In this document: positions 26,651 to 33,975 of the stretch, piece after piece
Layout: the number at the start of each line of letters is the position of its first letter
Position numbering within the stretch: the first letter of the stretch is position 1
Source: Verrucomicrobiales bacterium
GTDB taxonomy: Bacteria > Verrucomicrobiota > Verrucomicrobiia > Verrucomicrobiales > DEV007
Reading direction: 5' to 3'
Length of the DNA: 44,130 nt
Assembly (NCBI GenBank): GCA_029213065.1
Contig: JARGPH010000042.1
Location: forward strand, 1-44,130
Notes under the pieces: model-generated
What the model was told of the DNA's origin: nothing
The model's input: only the letters and a program-made list of their open reading frames with translations
The model's database searches: none
Position numbers and translations under genes: made by a program

Positions 26651-26911
26651 TTAGAGCATCTTCGTTGTTTCTCGCGTAACGGCTTCTTTGAGCGGATCCT
26701 CACCCAATTGATGATACCAGCTCCGGTGAGGTGAATAGCGGTGACAGCTCAGGCACTGGGTTTCGGCCCATGCTTTTCCACACTCCGGGCAGACACCGCC
26801 GGTGTCGAAGGTGTTCCAGACGCATCCGCAGGAATCCCGGCACCACCAGCGATCCGCAGGGCGGGGCTCCCACTTGCATTCAGGACAGTAAATCCGAACT
26901 TCACGAGCCAT
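26651..26911 (-). CDS. Small multi-CxxC zinc-binding protein
   Basis: An 86-residue protein. The Cys pattern is C9/C12, C24/C28/C30, C41/C44 and C53/C56 with H57 and H62, enough for two zinc sites. Tryptophans are frequent (KWEP, RWWC, VWNTF, KAW, SWYHQ). The sequence is neither a known ribosomal zinc ribbon nor rubredoxin. Similar small proteins occur as uncharacterised conserved genes in Bacteroidota and PVC bacteria, as far as I recall. It probably acts in the cytoplasm; a nucleic-acid or protein-interaction role is only a guess. It converges with ppk2. Confidence 0.8.
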   Translation of the reverse strand: MAREVRIYCPECKWEPRPADRWWCRDSCGCVWNTFDTGGVCPECGKAWAETQCLSCHRYSPHRSWYHQLGEDPLKEAVTRETTKML

Positions 26912-26970
26912 TGTTTAATCTAGCTCGTGAACCCGTTCGCGACAACTCGCGATCGGGGCGGTTAGATTGG

Positions 26971-28434
26971 CTATTTTAGACGATTCACCGTGTAGCAATA
27001 GACCTGACTCCGAAGACCTTCGATCCCGACGTTGAGTTCGTAGACATGGCCGCCATCTTTGATGTCTTCGATCGTCAGTTCGACTGTTTTGTCGTCAACC
27101 CGTGATACCTCTGTCATCGGGATCGCCGTGATATCGAGTTGATCGCCGCCATATGTGGGGCCGTCTTCATAGCGGTAGCGCTGCATTTCGTACTTTGATG
27201 GGTCGAGTGCACTGTCGGCGACGGGCTGGGTGAAATGGAGACGGAATCCGTTTTCGGTCAGGGTCATCGTGAGGACATCAAACACATCAGAGTCTGTTCT
27301 GATAATGCGCTGCAGGCCCTCGGCGAGATTACCCCAGCCACGTGAGGTCTGTCCGACGTATAGAGTGGTTTTGTCAGGACTGAACGCGCCCCGGTTGTTA
27401 CCGAGATTGAGACCGTTCTCATTCCAGAAATGGGTGCAGGCTCCCTGAAACTGTCCGTCGACCTTCTCAAGCATGATCCGGCTGATGCGATTCCCGTTGT
27501 TGTCGGGAAGGAGGATTTGTCCACCGTAGGGGCCAAAGGCGGTGTCCGGAATCTGGATTGGCTCGGAGGCGGAGCGGTTCATGATCTCATGCGGGAGCAA
27601 CACTGCAGCCGGGGTTCTCATTTCATTGATCTCAGCCAGCGGCATTTTGAGTGGGTCGCGGGTTTGGTCCCATTCCGGATCCCAGACGAGGCTGCTCGGG
27701 TGGCCGTAGAAATGATCTTTCTGCAAATGATAGAATGGTGTCGTCGCGCGCCAGTCTCCCTGATTGTCACCGGCCCAGAGATTCCCGTCGCGGTCCTGCA
27801 GGATTCCGTTGTGCATCCGGAAGCCCTTGCAGAAAGGTGTCATATTCCCTTCGGCGTCGACGTGCAGAACCCAGCCCTTCCATGAGGCGGCGGAAAAGTT
27901 CCGGCCCCGGCGTCCCGTCTTGGAGTATTCGCCGCGTACGTTGTAGAAGACAGGACCGTTGTGGGAGGCGGTCCCGATCGCGAGGTAGTAGCCGCCCTTG
28001 CCGTCGGGAGTGAGGTGGTTGGTCTCGTGGTAGTTTCCGCTCATACCCCATGAGGCGTTGATGGTTTCGTAGAGATCCGCGGAACCGTCGCCGTCGGTGT
28101 CAACGATGCGAGTGAGTTCGGGCATTTGGCTGATGATGATCTCGGTGTCGCTTACTACATGAATGCCGCATGCGTTGTGCAGCCCGCTCGCGAAGAGACG
28201 CCACTCAAACTTTGTTGGATCGTCGGTTGGCTTGGCGATGAGAACGTCGCTGCGGCGAAGCGCCACGACAATTTCCCCCGATGGAGTGAATCCGACTGCT
28301 CCCACTTCCGGGGGGACGCCTTCCGGAAAAGGAATCGACTCAAGCTTGTAGCCTTCGTCTGCGAATGTCAGGCTTCCTGCGAAGACGGTGCAGACAGCGA
28401 GAGCGGTAAATAGAAAAAGGATGGGTGATTTCAT
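26971..28434 (-). CDS. Exported PQQ/sorbosone-dehydrogenase-like beta-propeller protein
   Basis: From ATG 28434 the product has 487 residues with a Sec signal (KSPILFLFTALAVCTVFAGS). The open frame runs further upstream but that part encodes Arg/His/Pro-rich sequence antisense to nothing useful and overlaps the upstream gene. Propeller segments include PPEVGAVGFTPSGEIVVALR, TRIVDTDGDGSADLYETI, YHETNHLTPDGKGGYYLAIG, FRMHNGILQDRDGNLWAGDN and AFGPYGGQILLPDNNGNRIS. The last ~100 residues form a separate beta-domain (LTENGFRLHFTQPVADSALDP). Its start overlaps the stop of the upstream cytochrome gene as ATGA, so the two are translationally coupled. It likely receives electrons from a sugar-like substrate and passes them to that cytochrome; this is inferred. 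Confidence 0.85.
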   Translation of the reverse strand: MKSPILFLFTALAVCTVFAGSLTFADEGYKLESIPFPEGVPPEVGAVGFTPSGEIVVALRRSDVLIAKPTDDPTKFEWRLFASGLHNACGIHVVSDTEIIISQMPELTRIVDTDGDGSADLYETINASWGMSGNYHETNHLTPDGKGGYYLAIGTASHNGPVFYNVRGEYSKTGRRGRNFSAASWKGWVLHVDAEGNMTPFCKGFRMHNGILQDRDGNLWAGDNQGDWRATTPFYHLQKDHFYGHPSSLVWDPEWDQTRDPLKMPLAEINEMRTPAAVLLPHEIMNRSASEPIQIPDTAFGPYGGQILLPDNNGNRISRIMLEKVDGQFQGACTHFWNENGLNLGNNRGAFSPDKTTLYVGQTSRGWGNLAEGLQRIIRTDSDVFDVLTMTLTENGFRLHFTQPVADSALDPSKYEMQRYRYEDGPTYGGDQLDITAIPMTEVSRVDDKTVELTIEDIKDGGHVYELNVGIEGLRSQVYCYTVNRLK

Positions 28435-29504
28435 TCGTTTTTCAGGGTCTGGAGGAAGAGGACGAGTGATTGGATCTGTTCGTCGGGAATGGGATAAGGG
28501 GGCATGTAACCGGGAGGGAAGCCGTCGACGACTTTCGCCATGGGATCTTTGATTGATTCGACGATGTAGGTTTCGTCGGCGAGGACTGGCTCTTCGAGTC
28601 CGGTGATTTTTCTCTTCGAACCGAAGGTGCCGGCAAATGAGGGGCCGTGTCCGCGGGTGCCGTCGGTGGAGTGGCAGGCAAGGCAACCAAGCTGGGTGTA
28701 AAGCGCTTTGCCCCATTCCAAATTGGGTTTTTCGGTCGAGTAATCCGGAGCCAGTTCCCCGCTTTCGGATTCAGAGAGAAGTCGTCCTGTAACGGTGACT
28801 GAAAAGTTGAGCGGGTCTTTGCTTTCCACTTTCTGTTTGTAACCGGATTCCAGGTAGGCAACCTCTTCGACTCCGCTGATAGAATACTGTTTCACGAAAG
28901 TCATCGGTTCACTGCCGGGAACGATGCGAACACGAATGTGAGCTTTACCCTGAGTGTATTCGAATTCGGGGACGTTATCGATGAGACGGTAGCCTTTGAA
29001 TACAGGGCTGTTGCTCTCGACGAAGTCGTCAAATACCGCGAGAGGGTGAGAGCCCCGGGCAAGGTAGATAAGCGGTCCGACGAGGTCGGGAATGTATCCG
29101 TTCGACTTGCGGCGCCCGCTTTCAGGATCACCCCAGTAATTCAGCATGTCGAGAAAGCCACCCTGCCAGGCAAATAGAAGCCGGCATTCGGTAGCGTCCC
29201 AGCAGTAGGAGAGTCCGGCACCGAAATTGACGCCGATCGCACCGGGGATTCCCCTGATGGGGTCCTCGAGTCCTTCGACGTCTCCTTTACCGGGGCTGTA
29301 TTTCCTGGCACGGAAACCGAGATCGTGATTGGCAAGGACCTCACGACCGAGACCGGGATCGGGAAAGTAGGTTCGGAGCACAAGTGGCTTCTCCGGTGTG
29401 CCGAGAGGTTTGTTGTCGAGCGTTATGTAGCGGTCTTCAGCCATCAGGGAATGGCTTCCGAAGAGCGCGAGCATAGCCAGCGCGAAAAGTATTTTGCTTT
29501 TCAT
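28431..29504 (-). CDS. Exported c-type cytochrome with DUF6797-like region
   Basis: From ATG 29504 the product has 357 residues with a signal peptide (KSKILFALAMLALFGSHSLMA). Residues ~25-250 are a beta-rich region with FGAGLSYCWDATECRLLFAW and QGGFLDMLNYWGDPES, which I associate with DUF6797-type verrucomicrobial proteins. The C-terminal heme domain has C274-L-A-C277-H278, a downstream GHGPSFAGTFG and the probable axial Met in GYMPPYP (~M334). It is the first gene of a two-gene unit, coupled to the propeller gene, and divergent from an XylR-like regulator 74 nt away. The frame stays open to 29624, but that would overlap the regulator and lacks a signal peptide. Confidence 0.87.
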   Translation of the reverse strand: MKSKILFALAMLALFGSHSLMAEDRYITLDNKPLGTPEKPLVLRTYFPDPGLGREVLANHDLGFRARKYSPGKGDVEGLEDPIRGIPGAIGVNFGAGLSYCWDATECRLLFAWQGGFLDMLNYWGDPESGRRKSNGYIPDLVGPLIYLARGSHPLAVFDDFVESNSPVFKGYRLIDNVPEFEYTQGKAHIRVRIVPGSEPMTFVKQYSISGVEEVAYLESGYKQKVESKDPLNFSVTVTGRLLSESESGELAPDYSTEKPNLEWGKALYTQLGCLACHSTDGTRGHGPSFAGTFGSKRKITGLEEPVLADETYIVESIKDPMAKVVDGFPPGYMPPYPIPDEQIQSLVLFLQTLKNE

Positions 29505-29530
29505 TGCTCTAACAAAGCGGTGAAATTTCA

Positions 29531-29574
29531 GCGCACAATAGACATTTTTTTGCAAAAGAGTGCATATTTGCGCA
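29531..29574. promoter_or_regulatory. Candidate operator of the XylR-type regulator
   Basis: GCGCACAATA (29531-29540) and TATTTGCGC (29565-29573) are inverted with one extra base. Between them lie TTTTGCAAAA (29547-29556) and TGCA at 29561. The AT-rich 74-nt divergent spacer must hold both promoters, so a regulator bound here could affect both directions. Confidence 0.5.
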
Positions 29575-29578
29575 TAAA

Positions 29579-30751
29579 ATGGCGCTTGCGACGAAGAACA
29601 GACGGGAGGAAGTGGCTCTGGCAATCCGTGTCGGGGTGCCCCATCTCGGTCGTGTCGCGCAGGGGATTCGGGATTTCGCCGACGCGGAGACTGACTGGCG
29701 ATTTCTGATCAGCCCGGAGACTCACGATCTTCCGCCGCGATCGCTGGAGGGCTGGAGAGGCAGCGGGGTGATCGCTCAGTGCAACACACCGGAAGAGGTG
29801 CGCATTCTCAGTGCTTTGAAGTGCCCGGTGGTGAACATTTCAGGGGCCTTGCGGGAAACGCCGTTCCCACGGGTGATCAATGACTATCGTGAGATTGGGC
29901 GTCGGGCTGCTGAGTTTTTGCGTGAGCGCGGTTTCCGGCGCTTCGGGTTCTACGGGGTTGCCGATGTCTGGTATTCATCGGAAATTGAAGAGGGTTTTTG
30001 CAGCGCGATTCAGAGTCAGGGGTTGCAGGTAGAATTGCTTCACAGCGCCAGTACGATGGAGGCAGTGCCGCGCTGGGATCACGGTCAGGAGGAACTGGAA
30101 GAGTGGCTCCTCTCGCAGCAACCGCCCTTTGCGGTGATGGCGGCCCATGATCCTCGCGCGACGATGGTAATCCGGGCCTGTGAGAAGGTCGGGCTGCAGG
30201 TGCCGTCAGATGTGGCCGCGATAGGGGTAAATGATGACACCATCACCTGCGAGACCTCGCGCCCGACCCTGACAAGTATACGGCGGAGCGGGCATCTTGT
30301 AGGGCGGCTTGCCGCGGAGGCGCTTTACAGGCTCATGCGCGGGGAAGCGGTGGAAGCGGAGACCGTTATCGTGCCGGGGCGGTTCATGGAGCGGGAGTCG
30401 ACGCGGACGCTTGCGATTGACCACCCTGCGCTGGCGGCGGCGGTGGATTTTGTTCGCTTGCACTACCACGAGGCGGTCGGAGTTGAGCAAATCGTGGCTG
30501 CCTCGGGCCAGTCACGCAGATGGCTCGAAGAGGCTTTTCGCCGTGAACTGAGTTGTTCGCCCGCCGGGTTTCTCAAGCGGGAGCGAGTCAAGGCCTGCCA
30601 GCGGGCGATCCGCTCAAAGCCTGCCATTGGGCCTGGAGAGTTGGCCATAAGATGCGGCTTCAGCGGAACACGACAACTTAATGCAGTGTTCGAGCGCGAA
30701 ACCGGAGTGAGTGTGAAGGCCTTTCAGGAAACGGTTCGCGCTTCCCGTTAA
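29579..30751 (+). CDS. XylR-type transcriptional regulator (LacI-like sensor plus AraC HTH)
   Basis: A 390-residue activator/repressor. Residues ~14-275 form a periplasmic-binding-protein-like sensor (VAQGIRDFADAETDWRFLI, PRVINDYREIGRRAAEFLRE, FAVMAAHDPRATMVIRACEK, VPSDVAAIGVNDDTITCETS). The C-terminal ~105 residues are an AraC double HTH (VEQIVAASGQSRRWLEEAFR and ELAIRCGFSGTRQLNAVFE, close to the family signature). This layout is that of E. coli XylR and is very common in verrucomicrobia, where it senses sugars. It is divergent from the cytochrome/propeller pair, so a sugar or sugar derivative probably induces that pair. The ligand is unknown. Confidence 0.92.
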   Translation: MALATKNRREEVALAIRVGVPHLGRVAQGIRDFADAETDWRFLISPETHDLPPRSLEGWRGSGVIAQCNTPEEVRILSALKCPVVNISGALRETPFPRVINDYREIGRRAAEFLRERGFRRFGFYGVADVWYSSEIEEGFCSAIQSQGLQVELLHSASTMEAVPRWDHGQEELEEWLLSQQPPFAVMAAHDPRATMVIRACEKVGLQVPSDVAAIGVNDDTITCETSRPTLTSIRRSGHLVGRLAAEALYRLMRGEAVEAETVIVPGRFMERESTRTLAIDHPALAAAVDFVRLHYHEAVGVEQIVAASGQSRRWLEEAFRRELSCSPAGFLKRERVKACQRAIRSKPAIGPGELAIRCGFSGTRQLNAVFERETGVSVKAFQETVRASR

Positions 30752-30785
30752 AGCGGAAAGCGCGACTCTGAGAAGCGACGGGCCA

Positions 30786-31517
30786 CTAAATGCCGACCAC
30801 TTCCCGCCAGGTCTTCGCCATGAGAGCGTGTCCTTCTCCGGTTGGGTGGACACCATCCTTCGCCCATTTCTCGGGTTCCGTTCCCGCAGCGACAGCCTCA
30901 TCGAACATATCCTGAAACGGAACCCAGAGCGTGTCAGCTGCCTTCGCGACTTCTTTTGCGTAGGCTCTGCGGGTGTCAAAATCGGGGAACCATTCGCCTT
31001 TAAGCACGGCCCCGCATTTCAAGACAAACGGTTCGCAGACAACAATGGTCGTGTCGGGAAGGGCTTTCCGGGTTCGCTCAAGAAGGGCCGCAAAACCATC
31101 GCGGTAGACTTCAGCGGTCCCGTCGTAATTTCCATTCAGTTTGTGCCAGATGTCGTTCACGCCGATCAGAATACTGAGAACGTCCGGTTTCAAATCGATG
31201 CAGTCCCGGTCCCAGCGCTTCGCGAGGTCGGGCACTTTGTGTCCTGAAATGCCCCGGTTGTAAACTTGAAGGTCGAGATCAGCGTGGTCGGCGAGCAATC
31301 CAGCTCCGATGACGGCTGGATAACCGTGTCCGAGGCTGGCTTTCTCGTTGGCGACCTGGTTTTTCTTGTCGCGACCCGCGTCGGTTATGGAGTCTCCCTG
31401 AAAGAGGATCACGCTTCCGGATTCTAAAGTCGGCTTTTCAGCGGCGATGCCAGCAGAAGTGAAAACGCCGGCGGCGGCAGCTGAGGTTCCGGTGCGAATA
31501 AAATTTCGTCGATTCAT
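30786..31517 (-). CDS. Tat-exported SGNH/GDSL hydrolase
   Basis: A 243-residue esterase-like protein. The N-terminus MNRRNFIRTGTSAAAAGVFT is a twin-arginine signal. Block I is ILFQGDSITDAG, block II NRGISGHKVPDLAKRW, block III LIGVNDIWHK and block V DGVHPTGEGHALMAKTW, so all four catalytic positions are present. The layout matches rhamnogalacturonan acetylesterase-like or related carbohydrate esterases. Its 3' end lies 34 nt from the convergent regulator gene. It likely works on acetylated polysaccharide or glycoside in the periplasm. Confidence 0.92.
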   Translation of the reverse strand: MNRRNFIRTGTSAAAAGVFTSAGIAAEKPTLESGSVILFQGDSITDAGRDKKNQVANEKASLGHGYPAVIGAGLLADHADLDLQVYNRGISGHKVPDLAKRWDRDCIDLKPDVLSILIGVNDIWHKLNGNYDGTAEVYRDGFAALLERTRKALPDTTIVVCEPFVLKCGAVLKGEWFPDFDTRRAYAKEVAKAADTLWVPFQDMFDEAVAAGTEPEKWAKDGVHPTGEGHALMAKTWREVVGI

Positions 31518-31580
31518 GATCCCGTCGTTCTAGGATGATTTCCCGGCTTTGACAAGCGAATGCGAATACGGAATTCCCTC

Positions 31581-31946
31581 TTAGTTGGAGAAGGGATTGC
31601 CCTTTTCCTCTTTGCCGGCACCGATCATTTCGACTTCGACATTCTCTTCGTAGTCCTCCTGGAGGGGGGCAAAACGTTCCGAGCGAAACCCCAGCTCCTG
31701 TTCAATGCTGGAATGAGGATCGTTGGGATTAACCAGTTCTTTAAGGAGAATCAGAATGTCGAACTCGGCGGCACCGATCGAAAGATTGGCGTCATCGTCG
31801 ACGACGAATTGCGGGTTGGAGCGGCCGGATTTCACCGCCCGGACCGTATAGATATTGTTTTTCTTAGGCAGATCCTGGAAAAGATCGAAAACCCAGGGTT
31901 CGAAAGAATCGTCGATGCAGACAACGCGTTGGCCATTTTGGAACAT
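31581..31946 (-). CDS. Small conserved hypothetical protein (RVVCIDD...ELGFRSERF)
   Basis: From ATG 31946 the product has 121 residues; a TTG at 31979 is the only upstream alternative. Recognisable blocks are QRVVCIDDSFEPWVFDLF, LPKKNNIYTVRAVKSG and ELGFRSERFAPL. I recall this combination from small proteins in phages and verrucomicrobia, where the function is unknown. The C-terminal ~30 residues are acidic. No signal peptide is seen. The + strand frame over the same bases has no such pattern and is taken as a shadow. Confidence 0.7.
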   Translation of the reverse strand: MFQNGQRVVCIDDSFEPWVFDLFQDLPKKNNIYTVRAVKSGRSNPQFVVDDDANLSIGAAEFDILILLKELVNPNDPHSSIEQELGFRSERFAPLQEDYEENVEVEMIGAGKEEKGNPFSN

Positions 31947-32085
31947 GGGGAATAATCGGGCCAAGAGGCGGGGAATCAAGCGCGGAGAATAAATCCGCGG
32001 GCGTTCGATTCTGAAAGTGTAAAGATTGTGTCACCCAAACTCAATTGACGAGAGGACGGTGAGATCTTACGAAGTGCTCAGTCTC

Positions 32086-32355
32086 ATGAGCAACCCGATT
32101 CCACCTACCTCAACCGCACAGCGTCTCACCGCTTATTCGTTTCTCGCCGTTTTTGCGGATGACGGAACGATCGACGAAGGTGAGCTGGCTATGCTCGAGA
32201 AAATTGCGCTCGAAGACGGACAGGTGGACGATGATGAACGCCGCGTCCTCGGCTACCTTTTCGGCCGTGTCAGTGAGGATACAGTTTCTCCGAAAGTCTG
32301 GCAGGAGATTGCCCGTCTCCGCGCTGAATACAATATCGTCCAGCCGGAAGATTAG
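32086..32355 (+). CDS. Small TerB-like/helical protein
   Basis: From ATG 32086 the product has 89 residues (a TTG at 32026 would add 20 residues that look non-homologous). It is all-helical and acidic: LTAYSFLAVFADDGTIDEGE, LAMLEKIALEDGQVDDDERR, VLGYLFGRVSEDTVSPKVWQ. The pattern of an acidic Asp-Gly-x-Ile-Asp loop before a helix resembles the TerB/DjlA-N fold, where such loops can bind metal. At 89 residues it is shorter than TerB. Function unknown. It converges with the coiled-coil gene at 32439, 83 nt away. Confidence 0.65.
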   Translation: MSNPIPPTSTAQRLTAYSFLAVFADDGTIDEGELAMLEKIALEDGQVDDDERRVLGYLFGRVSEDTVSPKVWQEIARLRAEYNIVQPED

Positions 32356-32423
32356 GGTTGAGGGCTCAGTTAGGGCGATGACCTCCCTGAGTGTTTAATT
32401 CCCCGGCTCCTGCTTCAGGCGAC

Positions 32424-32432
32424 GGGGGGGGG
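32424..32432. repeat. Homopolymer of nine G
   Basis: Nine consecutive G bases, seven bases beyond the stop codon of the minus-strand gene at 32439-33056, in a convergent intergenic gap. Such tracts slip easily in replication and sequencing. Here it lies outside coding sequence on either strand, so no phase variation is expected. Confidence 0.6.
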
Positions 32433-32438
32433 ACTGGA

Positions 32439-33056
32439 TTAACCACCGGTTCCGGAGTTGGGGTGCGGACTCGCCACGTCGGGATGTTGGAAAAAGCCTT
32501 TGAGCCAACGGGTAAACATGGTGCGCGAAGATTCCCCGGAATCGTGTCCGATCGCATCGTCTTTCGAATCGTGGGAGAAAAGGTTCATCATCGCGGCTTC
32601 CAGTTTCTGAAAGGCCGTTTCCTCTGCTGAGTTAAAATTGTCTCGGGCGCTCTCGAAGATTTCTTTCACTTCGAGCCAGGGCTCCGCATGCCCCTGCTCA
32701 GCAAGTCTTGCCGAGGACTGAATGACCTCGGTCAGTTCGCGTTCGACATGCCGGGAATCGTTCCTGAGCCGGATTAGGTGTTCCTGCAGTTTTTCGAAGT
32801 CAGATGTCGGCTCTGAAACGAGCTCGATGTTCCAACTTCCAACGGATTCCTGGAGGCTTTCAATCGCATTGGAAACTCTGTCCACGAATGTGGAGACAGC
32901 GACATGCCCGGCAACCTCGTTTGCCTGGTCAATCACCGGCTCTTCTTCGCGAACGTCTTTACACGCGCTGACCAGCTTTTCCCTTTCGCTGAGAAATGCC
33001 CTCTCGAAATCCCGCAGCGGATTGATGATGTCTCTATTGTCCTGTTCATGGTTCAT
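32439..33056 (-). CDS. Hypothetical coiled-coil protein
   Basis: From ATG 33056 the product has 205 residues. The start is preceded by AGGGAG at ideal spacing, while the longer open frame to 33386 encodes Arg/Ser-rich sequence with no family look. The protein is mostly helical with heptad-like stretches (PLRDFERAFLSEREKLVSA, SDFEKLQEHLIRLRNDSRH, VERELTEVIQSSARLAEQ, NSAEETAFQKLEAAMMNLF). No signal peptide or membrane helix is visible. The C-terminus is disordered-looking (HPDVASPHPNSGTGG). Function unknown. It is divergent from the ECF sigma gene, with a 373-nt gap between starts. Confidence 0.6.
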   Translation of the reverse strand: MNHEQDNRDIINPLRDFERAFLSEREKLVSACKDVREEEPVIDQANEVAGHVAVSTFVDRVSNAIESLQESVGSWNIELVSEPTSDFEKLQEHLIRLRNDSRHVERELTEVIQSSARLAEQGHAEPWLEVKEIFESARDNFNSAEETAFQKLEAAMMNLFSHDSKDDAIGHDSGESSRTMFTRWLKGFFQHPDVASPHPNSGTGG

Positions 33057-33429
33057 GCTCCCTTTAAACCGCAGAAATGATTCCAAGCTGACACAGGAGT
33101 GAATTTGAGGTTCGAGTGAGTCTCTAAAGAGCTGGCTGTTGCTGCATTGAAGGCGAATTTCGCCCCGGATGGTGGCGGTGCGCTCACAGCGGGCCCTGCG
33201 GTGTTGAAGTGAAAGGATTGCAATATGCGGTGAGGTCTCATTGGCGACTATTGCGGAGTGCAATGGGGCGCTACCAGGGAACCGCAGAGAAATGATGCGC
33301 TCCGGGCCCCGTGATTCTTGATCAGCCTCCCCGGGGGGAGATTTTCTCCGCTCGCATTCGAGCGGGCCATGGTAGAAGCGACGCAAAAAGATCGGCAGGT
33401 TTCTTTAAGATTGGTAGTAAGAAGGTGAA
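33057..33429. other. Intergenic region between coiled-coil and ECF sigma genes
   Basis: No convincing gene in either strand; open frames here are shadows. It contains a perfect 7-bp stem CCGCTCG-CATT-CGAGCGG (33348-33365) and a CTCCCC/GGGGAG palindrome (33327-33340). The promoter of the sigma gene is expected in the last ~60 nt, where the sequence is AT-richer (TTTCTTTAAGATTGGTAG). An autoregulated ECF-type promoter cannot be defined without a consensus. Confidence 0.4.
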
Positions 33430-33975
33430 ATGCCCAACGAACAACCAACCGAGGAGACCTTTTTGCGGGTTTTTCTTCGTAGTGAAGACGACCTTCGTGC
33501 CTATGCCCGCGCCCTTCTGCCAACCTGGGAAGTGGTCGACGAGGTGATGCAGGAAGCCAGTCTCGTGATGTGGCGGAAGCTGGATCAGTTGCGGGATGAA
33601 AGTGAGTTTCTTCCCTGGGCCAAGGTCATCGTGCGGTTTGAATCGCTCAAAGCACGTCGCACTTTTGCCCGGGACCGGCATCAGTTCGGAGATGATGTGT
33701 TCGAACTGCTTGCCGCAGAGGATGAGTCAAATGACGAGGAGGTCTGGCAGCGTGAGCGACTCGCGATGACTTCGTGTCTCGGGAAGTTTGAGCCGGCGCA
33801 ACGCGATCTTGTTTTGCTTCCCTACCGCGGTCACGGGGCCGTCGTTGAGCTTGCCACTGATTCGGGAAAAACGGTGAACAGCCTTTACAAGAAAATTGGC
33901 CGCCTCAGAGAGAAACTAACCGTGTGCATCGAACACGAGATGGCCCGTTCGGGAGCCAATCGAGAATTGTTATGA
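33430..33975 (+). CDS. ECF sigma factor (Rhodopirellula/Verrucomicrobium type)
   Basis: Alternative RNA polymerase sigma subunit of 181 residues, sigma-2 plus sigma-4 only. Region 2 shows LRAYARALLPTWEVVDEVMQ, EASLVMWRKLDQLRDESEFL and PWAKVIVRFESLKARR. Region 4 is less typical: LAMTSCLGKFEPAQRDLVLL, PYRGHGAVVELATDSGKTVN and SLYKKIGRLREKLTVCI, corresponding to the TIGR02989-like planctomycete/verrucomicrobial subfamily. AGAAGGTGAA precedes the start. Its stop overlaps the FecR start as ATGA, a usual sigma/anti-sigma pairing. The next two genes are a cytochrome and a DUF1552 protein, which may be its targets or merely co-transcribed. Confidence 0.92.
   Translation: MPNEQPTEETFLRVFLRSEDDLRAYARALLPTWEVVDEVMQEASLVMWRKLDQLRDESEFLPWAKVIVRFESLKARRTFARDRHQFGDDVFELLAAEDESNDEEVWQRERLAMTSCLGKFEPAQRDLVLLPYRGHGAVVELATDSGKTVNSLYKKIGRLREKLTVCIEHEMARSGANRELL

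Noticed and set aside
28435-28716. N-terminal extension of the 26971-28434 propeller gene
   Set aside because: The extension is Arg/His/Pro-rich, overlaps the upstream cytochrome gene and hides a normal signal peptide at 28434.
31560-31955. Plus-strand open frame over the conserved small protein
   Set aside because: The minus-strand frame shows family-like blocks (ELGFRSERF) and the plus-strand one shows none.
33057-33386. N-terminal extension of the coiled-coil gene
   Set aside because: An AGGGAG box sits before ATG 33056 and the extension has no coiled-coil character.
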